Positions 16,900-25,320 of a DNA stretch of 64,000 bases are shown here, piece after piece. Numbering within the stretch: the first letter of the stretch is position 1; each line of letters begins with the position of its first letter. Origin of the DNA: AC-38 sp033856025 (lineage in GTDB: Bacteria > Actinomycetota > Thermoleophilia > Solirubrobacterales > Solirubrobacteraceae); contig JAWVFQ010000034.1 in NCBI GenBank assembly GCA_033856025.1, forward strand, positions 18,160 through 82,159, read 5' to 3'. The notes beneath the pieces were generated by a model. That model ran no database searches, had not been told where the DNA came from, and saw only the letters and a program-made list of their open reading frames with translations. Made by a program: the position numbers and the translations under genes.

Positions 16900-18280
16900 T
16901 GCGCTTTCCGGTCTTGGTGTCCCCGGGGTTGCAGTGGCATCCGTGCGTCAGCACCCAGCCGGTGATCGGCGCGAGGGTGACCAGGAGGAACGCGGTGAGG
17001 ACGATCGTCGCCTTTCGCAGGTTCGCCGAGCGCCCCAGCGCCGCGAACGGCAGGACCCACAGGACGTACCAGGGCATCTCCCACGTCAGCGACACGACGA
17101 GCGCCAGCATCGCCCACCCCGCGGTCGTCACCCAGTCGCCGCCGCGCCAGGTCTCGCGCACCAGCCAGGCCAGGACGCCGAGCAGCGCGACCTTGACCAG
17201 GACGCGGATCACGGCGGTGGCGCCGCCCTGCCCGACGACCAGCCCCACCAGGTTGGCGGGGGAGAGGGGGGTGACGAGCGAGGACTGCGTGTCCAGCCCC
17301 GGCCCGTGCGTGCCGAAGGCGACCAGCGAGGCGGCGAGCAGGACGGCGCCCGCCGCGGCCGCGCCCGCCAGCAGGCGGCGCCGGCCGCTGCCCTCCCGGG
17401 ACAGCAGCGCGAAGGGCAGCACCAGGGCGGCGGATCCCTTGATCGCGGCGGCGGTGACCAGCGCCGCGCCGGCCCGGGCCGGCCTTTGGGACAGCAGCGC
17501 GCCCACCCCGGCGAGCACCAGCGCCAGCATGAGGAAGTCGTTGTGCACCCCGCCGACGCCGTACACCAGGACCAGGGGGTTGAGCCCGACGAAGACGACC
17601 GCCCACAGCGGGTCGGTCCCGCGCCGCTCGGCCAGCCGCCACACCAGCGCCAGGCAGCCCAGCGACGCGCCCACGGTGACGACCTTCAGCGCCCAGAAGC
17701 CGCCGGCCAGCCCGAGCGGGACGAGCGCGTAGGAGAACAGCGTGAACAGCGGCCCGTACGGGCTGAGGAGGTGATGCCAGGTGGCGAAGTCGTACGTCGG
17801 GTCGCCGGGGAAGATGCCCGGGATCTCCACGTAGGGGTTGACGCCGTGGATCGCGCCGAGGCGCGCGTAGTTGAGGTAGTTGAAGACGTCGGTGAGCGGC
17901 AGCGGCGGCCCCAGGAGGAACAGCGCGTGCAGCAGCGCCACCGCGCCCACGACCGCGCGGGTGCCCACCGCGCGGACCCCCGCCAGAAGCGCCAGCCAGC
18001 AGCCGAACATCGCGGCGATCAGCGCCGAGAACGTCGCCGACGCGAGCACCGGGTCGTCCGGGAAGGCCTCGGCCAGGCCGTCGAACGGGCCGACCAGCCA
18101 GCCGTACGCGCCGCCGGCCGTGGGCGGCGCGAGGCCGGAGGGCCGGGCCGCCGAGACCAGCACCAGGAGCGCCGCGGCGGCCACCATCCCGCCCAGGGCG
18201 AAGCGCGCGGCGCGCTCGGACCGGCCGGTCCGCAGCCGCGTCCACGCCAGCCCGGCCCGCGAAAGCGCAGCGCTCTCCAT
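16868..18280 (-). CDS. GT-C glycosyltransferase, polyprenol-phosphate-mannose-dependent mannosyltransferase-like
   Basis: A 470-residue polytopic protein with about 12 hydrophobic segments. Residues resembling the MptA/MptB/GT87 group include LTDVFNYLNYARLGAIHGVN, an early acidic loop, SPYGPLFTLFSYALVPLG and GGVHNDFLMLALVLAGVG. Such enzymes extend mannan or lipomannan chains outside the membrane from polyprenyl-phosphate sugars. I chose ATG 18280 rather than 18313 because TAGCTT sits 8 nt before it, which fits a leaderless start. The C-terminal tail is cytosolic and basic (HCNPGDTKTGKRNA). PAP2 follows with overlap. Confidence 0.8.
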   Translation of the reverse strand: MESAALSRAGLAWTRLRTGRSERAARFALGGMVAAAALLVLVSAARPSGLAPPTAGGAYGWLVGPFDGLAEAFPDDPVLASATFSALIAAMFGCWLALLAGVRAVGTRAVVGAVALLHALFLLGPPLPLTDVFNYLNYARLGAIHGVNPYVEIPGIFPGDPTYDFATWHHLLSPYGPLFTLFSYALVPLGLAGGFWALKVVTVGASLGCLALVWRLAERRGTDPLWAVVFVGLNPLVLVYGVGGVHNDFLMLALVLAGVGALLSQRPARAGAALVTAAAIKGSAALVLPFALLSREGSGRRRLLAGAAAAGAVLLAASLVAFGTHGPGLDTQSSLVTPLSPANLVGLVVGQGGATAVIRVLVKVALLGVLAWLVRETWRGGDWVTTAGWAMLALVVSLTWEMPWYVLWVLPFAALGRSANLRKATIVLTAFLLVTLAPITGWVLTHGCHCNPGDTKTGKRNAVEIRRHLR

Positions 18281-18288
18281 CGCGCCGA

Positions 18289-18324
18289 AAGCTAGCGTCC
18301 GAGCCCGCGCCATCGCGTTAGGGT
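18289..18324. promoter_or_regulatory. Divergent leaderless -10 boxes (mannosyltransferase / small gene-catalase)
   Basis: On the minus strand TAGCTT (18294-18289) lies 8 nt before ATG 18280. On the plus strand TAGGGT (18319-18324) lies 9 nt before ATG 18334. The 53 nt between the two start codons contain no ribosome binding site for either gene. Confidence 0.55.
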
Positions 18325-18333
18325 GCGAATCGA

Positions 18334-18624
18334 ATGGAAGCGCGCTCGCTCCAGAACCGGCTCCTGATCGCCACGACGCTGTGGCGCGAGTCCACGCGGG
18401 ATCCGCTCCCGCGCCTGGCGCCGGGGGAGCCGCCGGCGCAGATCCAGGAGCTCGAGCTCATGCTGGTCGACCTCCTGTGCCGTGAGGCGACCCGCGACAA
18501 CGCGCGCGACGTGGCCGACAAGACGTGGGACCTGGTCCACGACCGGCCCGACGCCGACCCGGTGAAGAAGCGGGTCGTCGAATGCCACGAGCACCTCAGC
18601 CGGCTGAGCTCGGGAGCCGAGTAG
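18334..18624 (+). CDS. Small hypothetical protein upstream of catalase
   Basis: A 96-residue, mostly helical, charged protein that I do not recognise. It has no signal peptide or membrane segment and contains two cysteines (LLCREATRD, VECHEHLS). Its TAG overlaps the GTG of the catalase gene (TAGTG), so the two genes are co-transcribed and probably translationally coupled. A role linked to the catalase is possible but unsupported. Confidence 0.7.
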   Translation: MEARSLQNRLLIATTLWRESTRDPLPRLAPGEPPAQIQELELMLVDLLCREATRDNARDVADKTWDLVHDRPDADPVKKRVVECHEHLSRLSSGAE

Positions 18625-19553
18625 TGGCCGAGCTGCCGGCCGAGATCGTCGACGCGATCCAGGACATCGGCGGACGCCACGACGGCCACCGCGCGGTCCA
18701 CGCCAAGGGGACGCTGTGCGCCGCCACGTTCACCCCGGCGCCGGGGGCGGGCGCGGTGAGCCGGGCCGCCCACCTCCAGGACGGTCCGGTCCGCGCGCAC
18801 GTGCGCTTCTCCAACGGCAGCGGTGATCCGGGCAACCGCGACGCCGCCCAGGACGGCCGCGGGATCGGCGTCAAGTTCTACCTGGACGACGGGACCACGA
18901 CCGACATCGTGGGGATCAGCCGGCGCCAGTTCTTCGTGCGCACGGCGGAGGACTTCCTCGAGTTCACGCGGGCCCGCAAGCCCGATCCCGAGACGGGCCA
19001 GCCGGACATGGAGAAGCTGGGCGCGTTCCTGGGCGCCCACCCCGAGGCGGGCCCGGCGGTGCAGGAGCAGCTGCTGGCCAAGCCTCCGGTGTCCTACGCC
19101 ACGACGGAGTTCAACGGGCTGCACGCCTTTCGCTTCACCGCGCCCGACGGGACACGGCGCTGGGTGCGCTGGCACCTGGAGCCCGCCGCCGGCGTGCAGG
19201 TGATCGAGGACGACGCCGAGGCGGCCGGCCGCGACCGCGACTACCTGCAGGCCGAGATCGCCGAGCGCGTCGCCGAGGGCCCGGTCGTCTTCACGCTGTC
19301 CGTCGCCGTGGCGGCCGAGGGCGATCCGCTGGACGATCCCACGATCGCCTGGCCCGACGACCGCGAGACGATCGAGTTGGGTCGGCTGGAGGTCACCGAG
19401 ATCGCCACCGACCGCGAGCGCGACGGCGATGTCCTGGTGTTCGACCCGCTGCGGGTGACCGACGGCATCGAGCCCTCGGACGACCCGATCCTGCAGGCCC
19501 GCAGCGACGTGTACGCCGAGTCGGTCTACCGGCGCTCGGGCGCCCGGCGCTGA
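18624..19553 (+). CDS. Small catalase-family heme protein (SrpA-like)
   Basis: A 309-residue protein, much shorter than classical catalases (~480+). The distal His lies in HRAVHAKGTLCAATFTP near residue 26, and VRAHVRFSNGSGDPGNRDA follows. The proximal heme ligand region DPILQARSDVYAESVYRR near the C-terminus has the Arg-x3-Tyr arrangement. Members of this minimal catalase group act as peroxidases or catalases with various substrates. The GTG at 18624 overlaps the stop of the upstream small gene. No export signal is seen, so it is probably cytoplasmic. Confidence 0.85.
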   Translation: MAELPAEIVDAIQDIGGRHDGHRAVHAKGTLCAATFTPAPGAGAVSRAAHLQDGPVRAHVRFSNGSGDPGNRDAAQDGRGIGVKFYLDDGTTTDIVGISRRQFFVRTAEDFLEFTRARKPDPETGQPDMEKLGAFLGAHPEAGPAVQEQLLAKPPVSYATTEFNGLHAFRFTAPDGTRRWVRWHLEPAAGVQVIEDDAEAAGRDRDYLQAEIAERVAEGPVVFTLSVAVAAEGDPLDDPTIAWPDDRETIELGRLEVTEIATDRERDGDVLVFDPLRVTDGIEPSDDPILQARSDVYAESVYRRSGARR

Positions 19554-19607
19554 GCGCCGGCGGGCTTCGCGCACCGCAACCCGGGCTACCCTTGGCTGTT
19601 CAAGCGC

Positions 19608-20861
19608 ATGATGCAGCGGCGAACACTTCGCGCGGCGGGGCTGCTGGCTCTCGCCCTCGCGCTCGCGCCGGCGGCGTCCGCCCAGGTCGGGGGAGGGACC
19701 CCTCCGACGGGCGGTGACCCGTCGACGGGCGGTGCGCCCCCGACGGCGCCGCCGCCCACGTCGGGCACGCCGAGCGCCGCCTTCACCGGCACGGGGATGT
19801 GGATCTGGCAGATCCCCAAGACCGAGGGCGGCAGCGTCTCGCGGATCGTCGCGCGGGCCCGGCGCAACGGCGTCAGGACGGTGTTCGTCAAGAGCGGCGA
19901 CGGGACGAACCTCTGGCGCCAGTTCTCTCCCCAGCTGGTCAGCGCGCTGCGCCAGGCCGGGCTGCGGGTGTGCGGCTGGCAGTACGTGTACGGCGACAAG
20001 CCGATCGGCGAGGCCAACGTGTCGGCCTGGGCCAAGCAGGCGGGCGCGGACTGCTTCGCCATCGACGCCGAGTCCGAGTACGAGGGCAAGTACGTGGCGG
20101 CCGACCGCTACGTGCGCCGGCTGCGCGCGCTGGTGGGTGACGCCTACCCGGTGTCGCTCGCGCCGTTCCCCTACGTCGACTTCCACCCGGGCTTCCCCTA
20201 CTCCGTCTTCCTGGCCCCCGGCGCCGCCGAGGCCACCCAGCCGCAGATGTACTGGAAGGCGATCGGCACGAGCGTCGACCGCAACTTCGCCCACACCTAC
20301 ACGTGGAGCCAGCTCTACAAGCGCCCGATCTACCCGCTGGGCCAGACCTACGACCGCGCGCCGCCCGCGCAGGTCCGCCGCTTCCGCCAGGTCGCCCAGG
20401 CCTACGGGTCGGGCGGGATCTCCTGGTGGGAGTGGACCGCGACGTCCGCGCCCGCCTGGACGGCGCTGAGCCAGCCGGTCGCGGCGCTGAGCGGCTACCA
20501 GCCGGCGAGCCAGCTGCCCACCCTGAAGCTGAAGGCCAAGGGCGATGTCGTCGTATGGGCGCAGCAGCACCTGTGGGCGGCGGGCTACCGCGTACCGCTG
20601 GACGGCCTCTTCGGTGTCGTGACGCGCGACGCGGTCCTCGACTTCCAGCAGGAGCGCGGCCTGGCGATGACCGGGCAGCTGGACGACCCGACGTGGCGCG
20701 TCCTCCTGCGCCTGCGCCCGGTGACCGTCCGCTGGCAACCCGCGCCGCGCAACGGCCGCCGCGCGGTCCCGGCCCGCGCCGGTCGCGGCCTGTCCGCGGC
20801 CCCACCCCGCTCGGCCCTGTTGCCCGCCCGCGCCCGCGAGATCCCGCCCCGGCCCCGCTAG
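19608..20861 (+). CDS. Secreted glycosidase-like protein with peptidoglycan-binding domain
   Basis: A 417-residue exported protein. A signal peptide (AAGLLALALALAPAASAQ) ends near residue 26, followed by a Thr/Pro/Gly-rich linker to ~60. The central ~230 residues look like a TIM barrel related to glycosidases: GMWIWQIPKTEGG, VFVKSGDGTN, DCFAIDAESEYEG and ISWWEWTATSAP. A PG_binding_1 domain follows (~305-375: KAKGDVVVWAQQHLWAAGY and DAVLDFQQERGLAMTG). The C-terminus is Arg/Pro-rich. A wall-associated role is likely. A TACCCT box is 15 nt before the ATG. A palindrome follows the stop. Confidence 0.75.
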   Translation: MMQRRTLRAAGLLALALALAPAASAQVGGGTPPTGGDPSTGGAPPTAPPPTSGTPSAAFTGTGMWIWQIPKTEGGSVSRIVARARRNGVRTVFVKSGDGTNLWRQFSPQLVSALRQAGLRVCGWQYVYGDKPIGEANVSAWAKQAGADCFAIDAESEYEGKYVAADRYVRRLRALVGDAYPVSLAPFPYVDFHPGFPYSVFLAPGAAEATQPQMYWKAIGTSVDRNFAHTYTWSQLYKRPIYPLGQTYDRAPPAQVRRFRQVAQAYGSGGISWWEWTATSAPAWTALSQPVAALSGYQPASQLPTLKLKAKGDVVVWAQQHLWAAGYRVPLDGLFGVVTRDAVLDFQQERGLAMTGQLDDPTWRVLLRLRPVTVRWQPAPRNGRRAVPARAGRGLSAAPPRSALLPARAREIPPRPR

Positions 20862-20863
20862 CC

Positions 20864-20905
20864 ACTGAAGCGTTATGCCGGCCATGACCGGCTAAACGCT
20901 TCAGT
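20864..20905. repeat. 42-bp palindrome, copy 1 (between convergent genes)
   Basis: Outer arms ACTGAAGCGTT and AACGCTTCAGT are perfect, with inner GCCGG/CCGGC around CCATGA. It begins 3 nt after the upstream stop and contains the stop codon of arfB (20901-20903). A bidirectional terminator is one reading. A related palindrome of identical length occurs at 37828-37865; their half-sites match in 19 of 20 bases (ATGACCGGCTAAACGCTTCA at 20884-20903). Confidence 0.8.
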
Positions 20906-21314
20906 CAGTCGCCGGCGGTCGCCGGCGCAGCGCCTTGGTCTGGGAGCGGCGGCGCTTGGTCTCGGCGCGGCGCTTGCGCGACGCCGGCGTGGGACGGGTG
21001 GCCCGGCGCTTGCGGGGGACGGCGAGGGCAGCGGTCAGGCGGTCGCGCAGGCGCTCCAGCGCCAGCTCGCGGTTGCGGGCCTGGCTGCGGGCGTCCTGCG
21101 CGACGGCGGTGAGCCGTGGTCCGACCTTCGACATCGCGCGGCGGCGCTGGTCCTCGGTCAGCGAGGGCGACTCGGCCACGTCGAACACCGCCTCCACCCG
21201 CGACGCGGTGACGTTGGCGTGCTGGCCGCCCGGCCCGGACGAGCGCGAGGTGCGGACGAGCACCTCGCTCAGGGGAATGGCCACGCCGGGCGCCACGGTC
21301 ATCGGATCCTCCAT
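20901..21314 (-). CDS. arfB: Alternative ribosome-rescue factor (ArfB/YaeJ, RF-1 domain)
   Basis: A 137-residue protein with a class I release-factor catalytic domain. The GGQ motif (SSGPGGQHAN, ~residues 26-35) hydrolyses peptidyl-tRNA. It lacks codon-recognition domains and ends in a long basic tail (KRRAETKRRRSQTKALRRR), which in ArfB enters the empty mRNA channel of stalled ribosomes. The ATG at 21314 is 19 nt from the divergent VOC gene start, with overlapping -10 boxes. Its stop lies inside the palindrome. Confidence 0.9.
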   Translation of the reverse strand: MEDPMTVAPGVAIPLSEVLVRTSRSSGPGGQHANVTASRVEAVFDVAESPSLTEDQRRRAMSKVGPRLTAVAQDARSQARNRELALERLRDRLTAALAVPRKRRATRPTPASRKRRAETKRRRSQTKALRRRPPATD

Positions 21315-21321
21315 GGCGGCT

Positions 21322-21328
21322 TAGGCTA
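21322..21328. promoter_or_regulatory. Overlapping divergent -10 boxes (arfB / VOC gene)
   Basis: TAGGCT on plus (21322-21327) is 6 nt before ATG 21334. TAGCCT on minus (21328-21323) is 8 nt before ATG 21314. The hexamers share five bases, and the two start codons are only 19 bp apart, so both mRNAs must be leaderless or nearly so if these promoters are used. Confidence 0.6.
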
Positions 21329-21333
21329 CGGCG

Positions 21334-21774
21334 ATGGCCGAGGAGATTCCGCTCCGCCTGAGCGTCGTGACGGTCGGCGCGCACGACGTCGCCGCCCTGC
21401 GCGCCTTCTACGAGCGCCTGGGGTGGGAGAGCCACACGCCGCCCGGCGACTTCGCCGCCTTCCCGCTCGGCGGCGCGGTGTTCACGCTGTACGACGCGAA
21501 GACCCTCGCCGAGGAGGCCGGCGGCCACACCGCGCCCTCGCCCGGCACGTTCCGCGGCGTCACCCTGGCGATCAACGTCGACGAGCGCGACGACGTGGAC
21601 ATGGTGATCCGGCGCGCCGTCGACGCGGGCGCCACCGTCCTCGCCGCGCCCGTCACGCGCGACTGGGGCGGACGCTCGGGCTACTTCTCCGACCCCGAGG
21701 GCAACGCCTGGGAGGTCGCCTGGCTGCCCAACGCGACCTTCGACGACCGCGGCGCCCTGATCTGGCCGTATTAG
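21334..21774 (+). CDS. VOC (glyoxalase/bleomycin-resistance fold) family protein
   Basis: A 146-residue single VOC domain with the two beta-alpha-beta-beta-beta modules: LSVVTVGAHDVAALRAFYER at the start, and GYFSDPEGNAWEVAWLP near the end with a metal-ligand-like Glu. Family members bind metal and act as glyoxalases, isomerases, dioxygenases or binding proteins; none can be chosen here. It is convergent with the alcohol dehydrogenase, 6 nt away. Confidence 0.85.
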   Translation: MAEEIPLRLSVVTVGAHDVAALRAFYERLGWESHTPPGDFAAFPLGGAVFTLYDAKTLAEEAGGHTAPSPGTFRGVTLAINVDERDDVDMVIRRAVDAGATVLAAPVTRDWGGRSGYFSDPEGNAWEVAWLPNATFDDRGALIWPY

Positions 21775-21780
21775 CCCGGC

Positions 21781-22887
21781 CTAGGCCAGGTCCAGCACGC
21801 TGCGGATCCCGGCCTGCTGCTCCATCAGCTCGAAGCCGCGGTTGACCTCGTCGAGGCTGAGGTGGTGTGAGACGAAGGGGTCGACGTCGAGGTCGCCGGC
21901 CAGCCAGCGGTCGACGAACTGGGGGACCTGGGTGCGGCCCTTGACGCCGCCGAAGGACGACCCGGCGACGCGGCGGCCCGTGATGAGCAGGCGCGGGACG
22001 ATCTCGAGGACCTCGCCCCTCCCGGCCACGCCGGCGATCGTGCACAGGCCCCAGCCCATGCGCGTGGCCTCGACGGCCTGGCGCATCACGTCCACGTTGC
22101 CGGTCGCCTCGAAGGTGTGGTCGGCGCCGAAGCCGCCCGTCAGCTCGACGATCCGCTCCACGGCCTCCTGGCCGCCCTCCAGCAGGTCCGTGGCGCCCTG
22201 CCCGCGCGCCAGCTCGCGGCGCTGGGCGGACGGGTCGACCGCGACGATCCGCTCCGCGCCGGCCAGCCGGCAGCCCGCCACCGCGCCCAGGCCGACCATC
22301 CCCAGTCCGAACACCGCGCAGGTCGAGCCGGCCTCCACGTTCGCCGTGTTCAGCGCCGCGCCCAGCCCCGTCGAGAGGCCGCAGGCGAACAGGCACGCGC
22401 GGTCCAGGGGCGCGTCCGGCGACACCTTGGCCAGCGCGATCTCCGGCATCACGGTCGCCTCGGCGAACGTCGAGGTGCCCATGAAGTGACGGATCGGCTC
22501 GCCGTCGCGGGAGAGACGGGTGGTGCCGTCGGGCAGGTGGCCGCGGTTCTGCTCCTCGCGGATCGCCAGGCAGATGTTCGTCTTCTCGGAGCGGCAGTGG
22601 ATGCACTCGCCGCACTGGGGCGAGAAGAGCGTCACGACGTGGTCGCCCGGCGCCACGAGCGTCACTCCCTCGCCGATCGCCTCCACCACTCCCGCGCCCT
22701 CGTGCCCGAGGACCGCGGGCGCGTAGCCGGACGGGTCCGCGCCCGAGGCCGTGTACATGTCGGTGTGGCAGACGCCGCACGCGTGCAGGCGCACCAGCAC
22801 CTCGCCGGCGCGCGGTGCCTCGAGCTCCACCTCCTGGACGGCGAGGGGCTCCCCGAATTCCTCCAGCACCGCCGCGCGGATCCGCAT
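21781..22887 (-). CDS. Zinc-dependent alcohol dehydrogenase (class III / FrmA-MscR-like)
   Basis: A 368-residue MDR-family dehydrogenase. The catalytic zinc Cys is in LHACGVCHTDMYT and the His-Glu pair in GHEGAGVVEAIGEGV. The four structural-zinc cysteines are in PQCGECIHCRSEKTNIC. The NAD-binding motif is VFGLGMVGLGAV. The class III layout suggests formaldehyde or nitrosothiol detoxification, in actinobacteria often mycothiol-linked, but simple alcohols cannot be excluded. The ATG at 22887 gives the canonical N-terminus; the longer open frame is antisense to the next gene. It is divergent from the secreted glycosidase at 22910. Confidence 0.88.
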   Translation of the reverse strand: MRIRAAVLEEFGEPLAVQEVELEAPRAGEVLVRLHACGVCHTDMYTASGADPSGYAPAVLGHEGAGVVEAIGEGVTLVAPGDHVVTLFSPQCGECIHCRSEKTNICLAIREEQNRGHLPDGTTRLSRDGEPIRHFMGTSTFAEATVMPEIALAKVSPDAPLDRACLFACGLSTGLGAALNTANVEAGSTCAVFGLGMVGLGAVAGCRLAGAERIVAVDPSAQRRELARGQGATDLLEGGQEAVERIVELTGGFGADHTFEATGNVDVMRQAVEATRMGWGLCTIAGVAGRGEVLEIVPRLLITGRRVAGSSFGGVKGRTQVPQFVDRWLAGDLDVDPFVSHHLSLDEVNRGFELMEQQAGIRSVLDLA

Positions 22888-22895
22888 CTCGGCGT

Positions 22896-22901
22896 TACCC
22901 T
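22896..22901 (+). promoter_or_regulatory. -10 box of a putative leaderless promoter (glycosidase)
   Basis: TACCCT ends 8 nt before the ATG at 22910, with no ribosome binding site in between. It supports ATG 22910 as the start rather than the longer open frame. Confidence 0.5.
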
Positions 22902-22909
22902 CGCAGATC

Positions 22910-24337
22910 ATGGGGGGCCGGATGGCAGCGATCCTGGCGGCGGCTTTCGTGGCCGTGCCCGCCGCCGCGCACGCCCAGGCGCCATCGGTCTGCCTGGGCG
23001 ACACGACCGCGAGCGGCGTGGCCCAGAGGCCGGGGCCGAAGCTGCGCTTCGGCATCAACCCGGCAGGGGAGGCGGGCGCGCTGGGCCCGCGCGTGGAGCC
23101 CGTGCCCGACGACCCGGCCCGGACGCTCGCCGCGCTGGCCCGGCTCAAGCCCCCCCAGGCGCCGCTGTCCCTGCGGCTGAACCGCTTCTTCTGGTCCGAC
23201 GGCGAGGCGGGCATCCAGCGCTTCCTCGCGCTGACGAGCCGCTACACCGCGGCGGGCTACCGCGTGGAGCTCCAGCTGCGCTACCACCCGCGCCCCGAGC
23301 AGGAGGGCAAGGTGGGGGAGTTCGTGACCTGGGTGCGCGACGTCGTGCGGCGCTTCGGCGCCAACCCGGGAGTCACGGCGGTCCAGGTGACCAACGAGGT
23401 CAACTTCACCGCGTCGCCGGACTCCTCGGACGGCGCCTACGCCGGCGCTCGCGACGCGCTGGTCCAGGGCGTGATCGCGGCCAAGGACGAGGCCCGGCGC
23501 CGCGGCTACTCCCAGCTCAGCGTGGGCTTCAACTGGTTCTACCGGATGGACCCCCAGACCGAGGACTCCTTCTGGTCGCACCTGCGCGACCACGGCGGCG
23601 CGCCCTTCGTGGCCGCGCTGGACTGGGTAGGGCTGGACGCCTACCCGGGGACCGTGTTCCCGCCGTCGGAGCCGCCGGGCGGCGAGCGCGACGGGATGGT
23701 CGCCGCGATGTCCCAGCTGCGCCGCTGCTTCCTGCCCAAGGCGGGGATCCCCGATCGCGTCCCGATCCGCGTGGAGGAGAACGGCTGGCCCACCGGCCCA
23801 GGCCGGGCCGAGGACTACCAGGCCCAGGCGCTGCGGACGATGGTCGGCGCGGTCAACGACTTCCGCGGGACCTACAACGTCTCGGACTACCGCTGGTTCG
23901 ACCTGCGCGACCACGCGACGTCGTCGTCGAACTTCCAGCACCACTACGGGCTGCTGCGCGACGACTACTCGGAGAAGCCGGCGTTCGCCGTGTACCGCGA
24001 CCTCATCCGATCGCTGGCGCGCGACGAGCCGGTGTCCGCCGGGGCGCCCCCGCGCGGGCCGCGGGTGCGCCTGGTGGTGCGGGGACGCCGGGGCCGCGGC
24101 TGCTGGCGCACCCCGGTTCGCGCGCGGATCATCGGCCTGGACTCCAAGCTGGTCGCGCGGGTGGACTTCCGCCTCGGCGCTCGCCGGGCGGGGACCGACA
24201 CCCACTGGCCGTTCGCGCGGGCCCTGCATCCGGCGCGCGGTCGCCTCGCCCGGACTTCCCGTGTCCGCGCCACGCTGCGCCTCCGCGACGGCCGCCGCCT
24301 GACCCTCGCGGTCGCGCTGCGGGCCTGCCCGCGGTGA
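22910..24337 (+). CDS. Secreted clan-A-like glycoside hydrolase
   Basis: A 475-residue exported protein with a signal peptide (MAAILAAAFVAVPAAAHAQA). The TIM barrel shows RLNRFFWSDGEAGIQRF, a putative acid/base Glu in VTNEVNFTASPD (~residue 163), LDWVGLDAYPG and a putative nucleophile Glu in IRVEENGWPTGPG (~288). The C-terminal ~100 residues form an Arg-rich beta-like extension (RVRLVVRGRRGRGC). Substrate unknown. A second VOC gene overlaps its stop as GTGA, so the two are co-translated. Confidence 0.78.
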   Translation: MGGRMAAILAAAFVAVPAAAHAQAPSVCLGDTTASGVAQRPGPKLRFGINPAGEAGALGPRVEPVPDDPARTLAALARLKPPQAPLSLRLNRFFWSDGEAGIQRFLALTSRYTAAGYRVELQLRYHPRPEQEGKVGEFVTWVRDVVRRFGANPGVTAVQVTNEVNFTASPDSSDGAYAGARDALVQGVIAAKDEARRRGYSQLSVGFNWFYRMDPQTEDSFWSHLRDHGGAPFVAALDWVGLDAYPGTVFPPSEPPGGERDGMVAAMSQLRRCFLPKAGIPDRVPIRVEENGWPTGPGRAEDYQAQALRTMVGAVNDFRGTYNVSDYRWFDLRDHATSSSNFQHHYGLLRDDYSEKPAFAVYRDLIRSLARDEPVSAGAPPRGPRVRLVVRGRRGRGCWRTPVRARIIGLDSKLVARVDFRLGARRAGTDTHWPFARALHPARGRLARTSRVRATLRLRDGRRLTLAVALRACPR

Positions 24338-24687
24338 TCCAGCACGTCGCCCTGGAGACGGCGCGCGCGGACGCGGCCGCGTGTGCGGAGTTCTTCGGGC
24401 TGCTCGGCTTCGCCGAGGTCTCGCCGCCGGAGCCGCTGCGCGACCGCGCGCGCTGGCTGGAGTCGGACGGCACGCAGGTTCACCTGCTGTTCGCCGACGA
24501 TCCCGCCGTGCCCCCGCGCGGCCACGTGGCGGTGGTGGCGCCGGACTACGACGCGACGCTCGAGCGCCTGCGCGCGGCCGGCCACGAGGTGGACCCGCGC
24601 CGCGAGCACTGGGGCTCGCCGCGCGCCTACGCCCGCGATCCGGCGGGCCATCTCGTGGAGATCATGGCCTCCCCGCCCGGCGCCTAG
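24334..24687 (+). CDS. VOC-family protein
   Basis: A 117-residue glyoxalase-fold protein: VIQHVALETARADAAACAEF, a bound-ligand region WLESDGTQVHLLFADDP and the C-terminal signature YARDPAGHLVEIMASP with a metal-binding-like Glu. The GTG at 24334 overlaps the preceding TGA. The stop TAG (24685-24687) forms the first half of the -10 box of the next gene. Function not deducible. Confidence 0.82.
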   Translation: MIQHVALETARADAAACAEFFGLLGFAEVSPPEPLRDRARWLESDGTQVHLLFADDPAVPPRGHVAVVAPDYDATLERLRAAGHEVDPRREHWGSPRAYARDPAGHLVEIMASPPGA

Positions 24688-24690
24688 ACT
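24685..24690 (+). promoter_or_regulatory. -10 box built on the upstream stop codon
   Basis: TAGACT ends 8 nt before GTG 24699. Its first three bases are the stop codon of the VOC gene. The downstream gene has no ribosome binding site. Confidence 0.55.
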
Positions 24691-24698
24691 CCGGCGCC

Positions 24699-25304
<606 letters not shown>

Positions 25305-25308
25305 GCGG

Positions 25309-25314
25309 TAGGCT
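25309..25314 (+). promoter_or_regulatory. -10 box of a putative leaderless promoter (RDD gene)
   Basis: TAGGCT ends 6 nt before the GTG at 25321. The spacer CGCCCC has no ribosome binding site. Confidence 0.55.
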
Positions 25315-25320
25315 CGCCCC

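Noticed and set aside
18318..20885. 855-codon minus-strand frame over the catalase and glycosidase-like genes
   Set aside because: Antisense shadow without motifs. Its start lies in palindrome copy 1, which explains the initial MAGITLQ.
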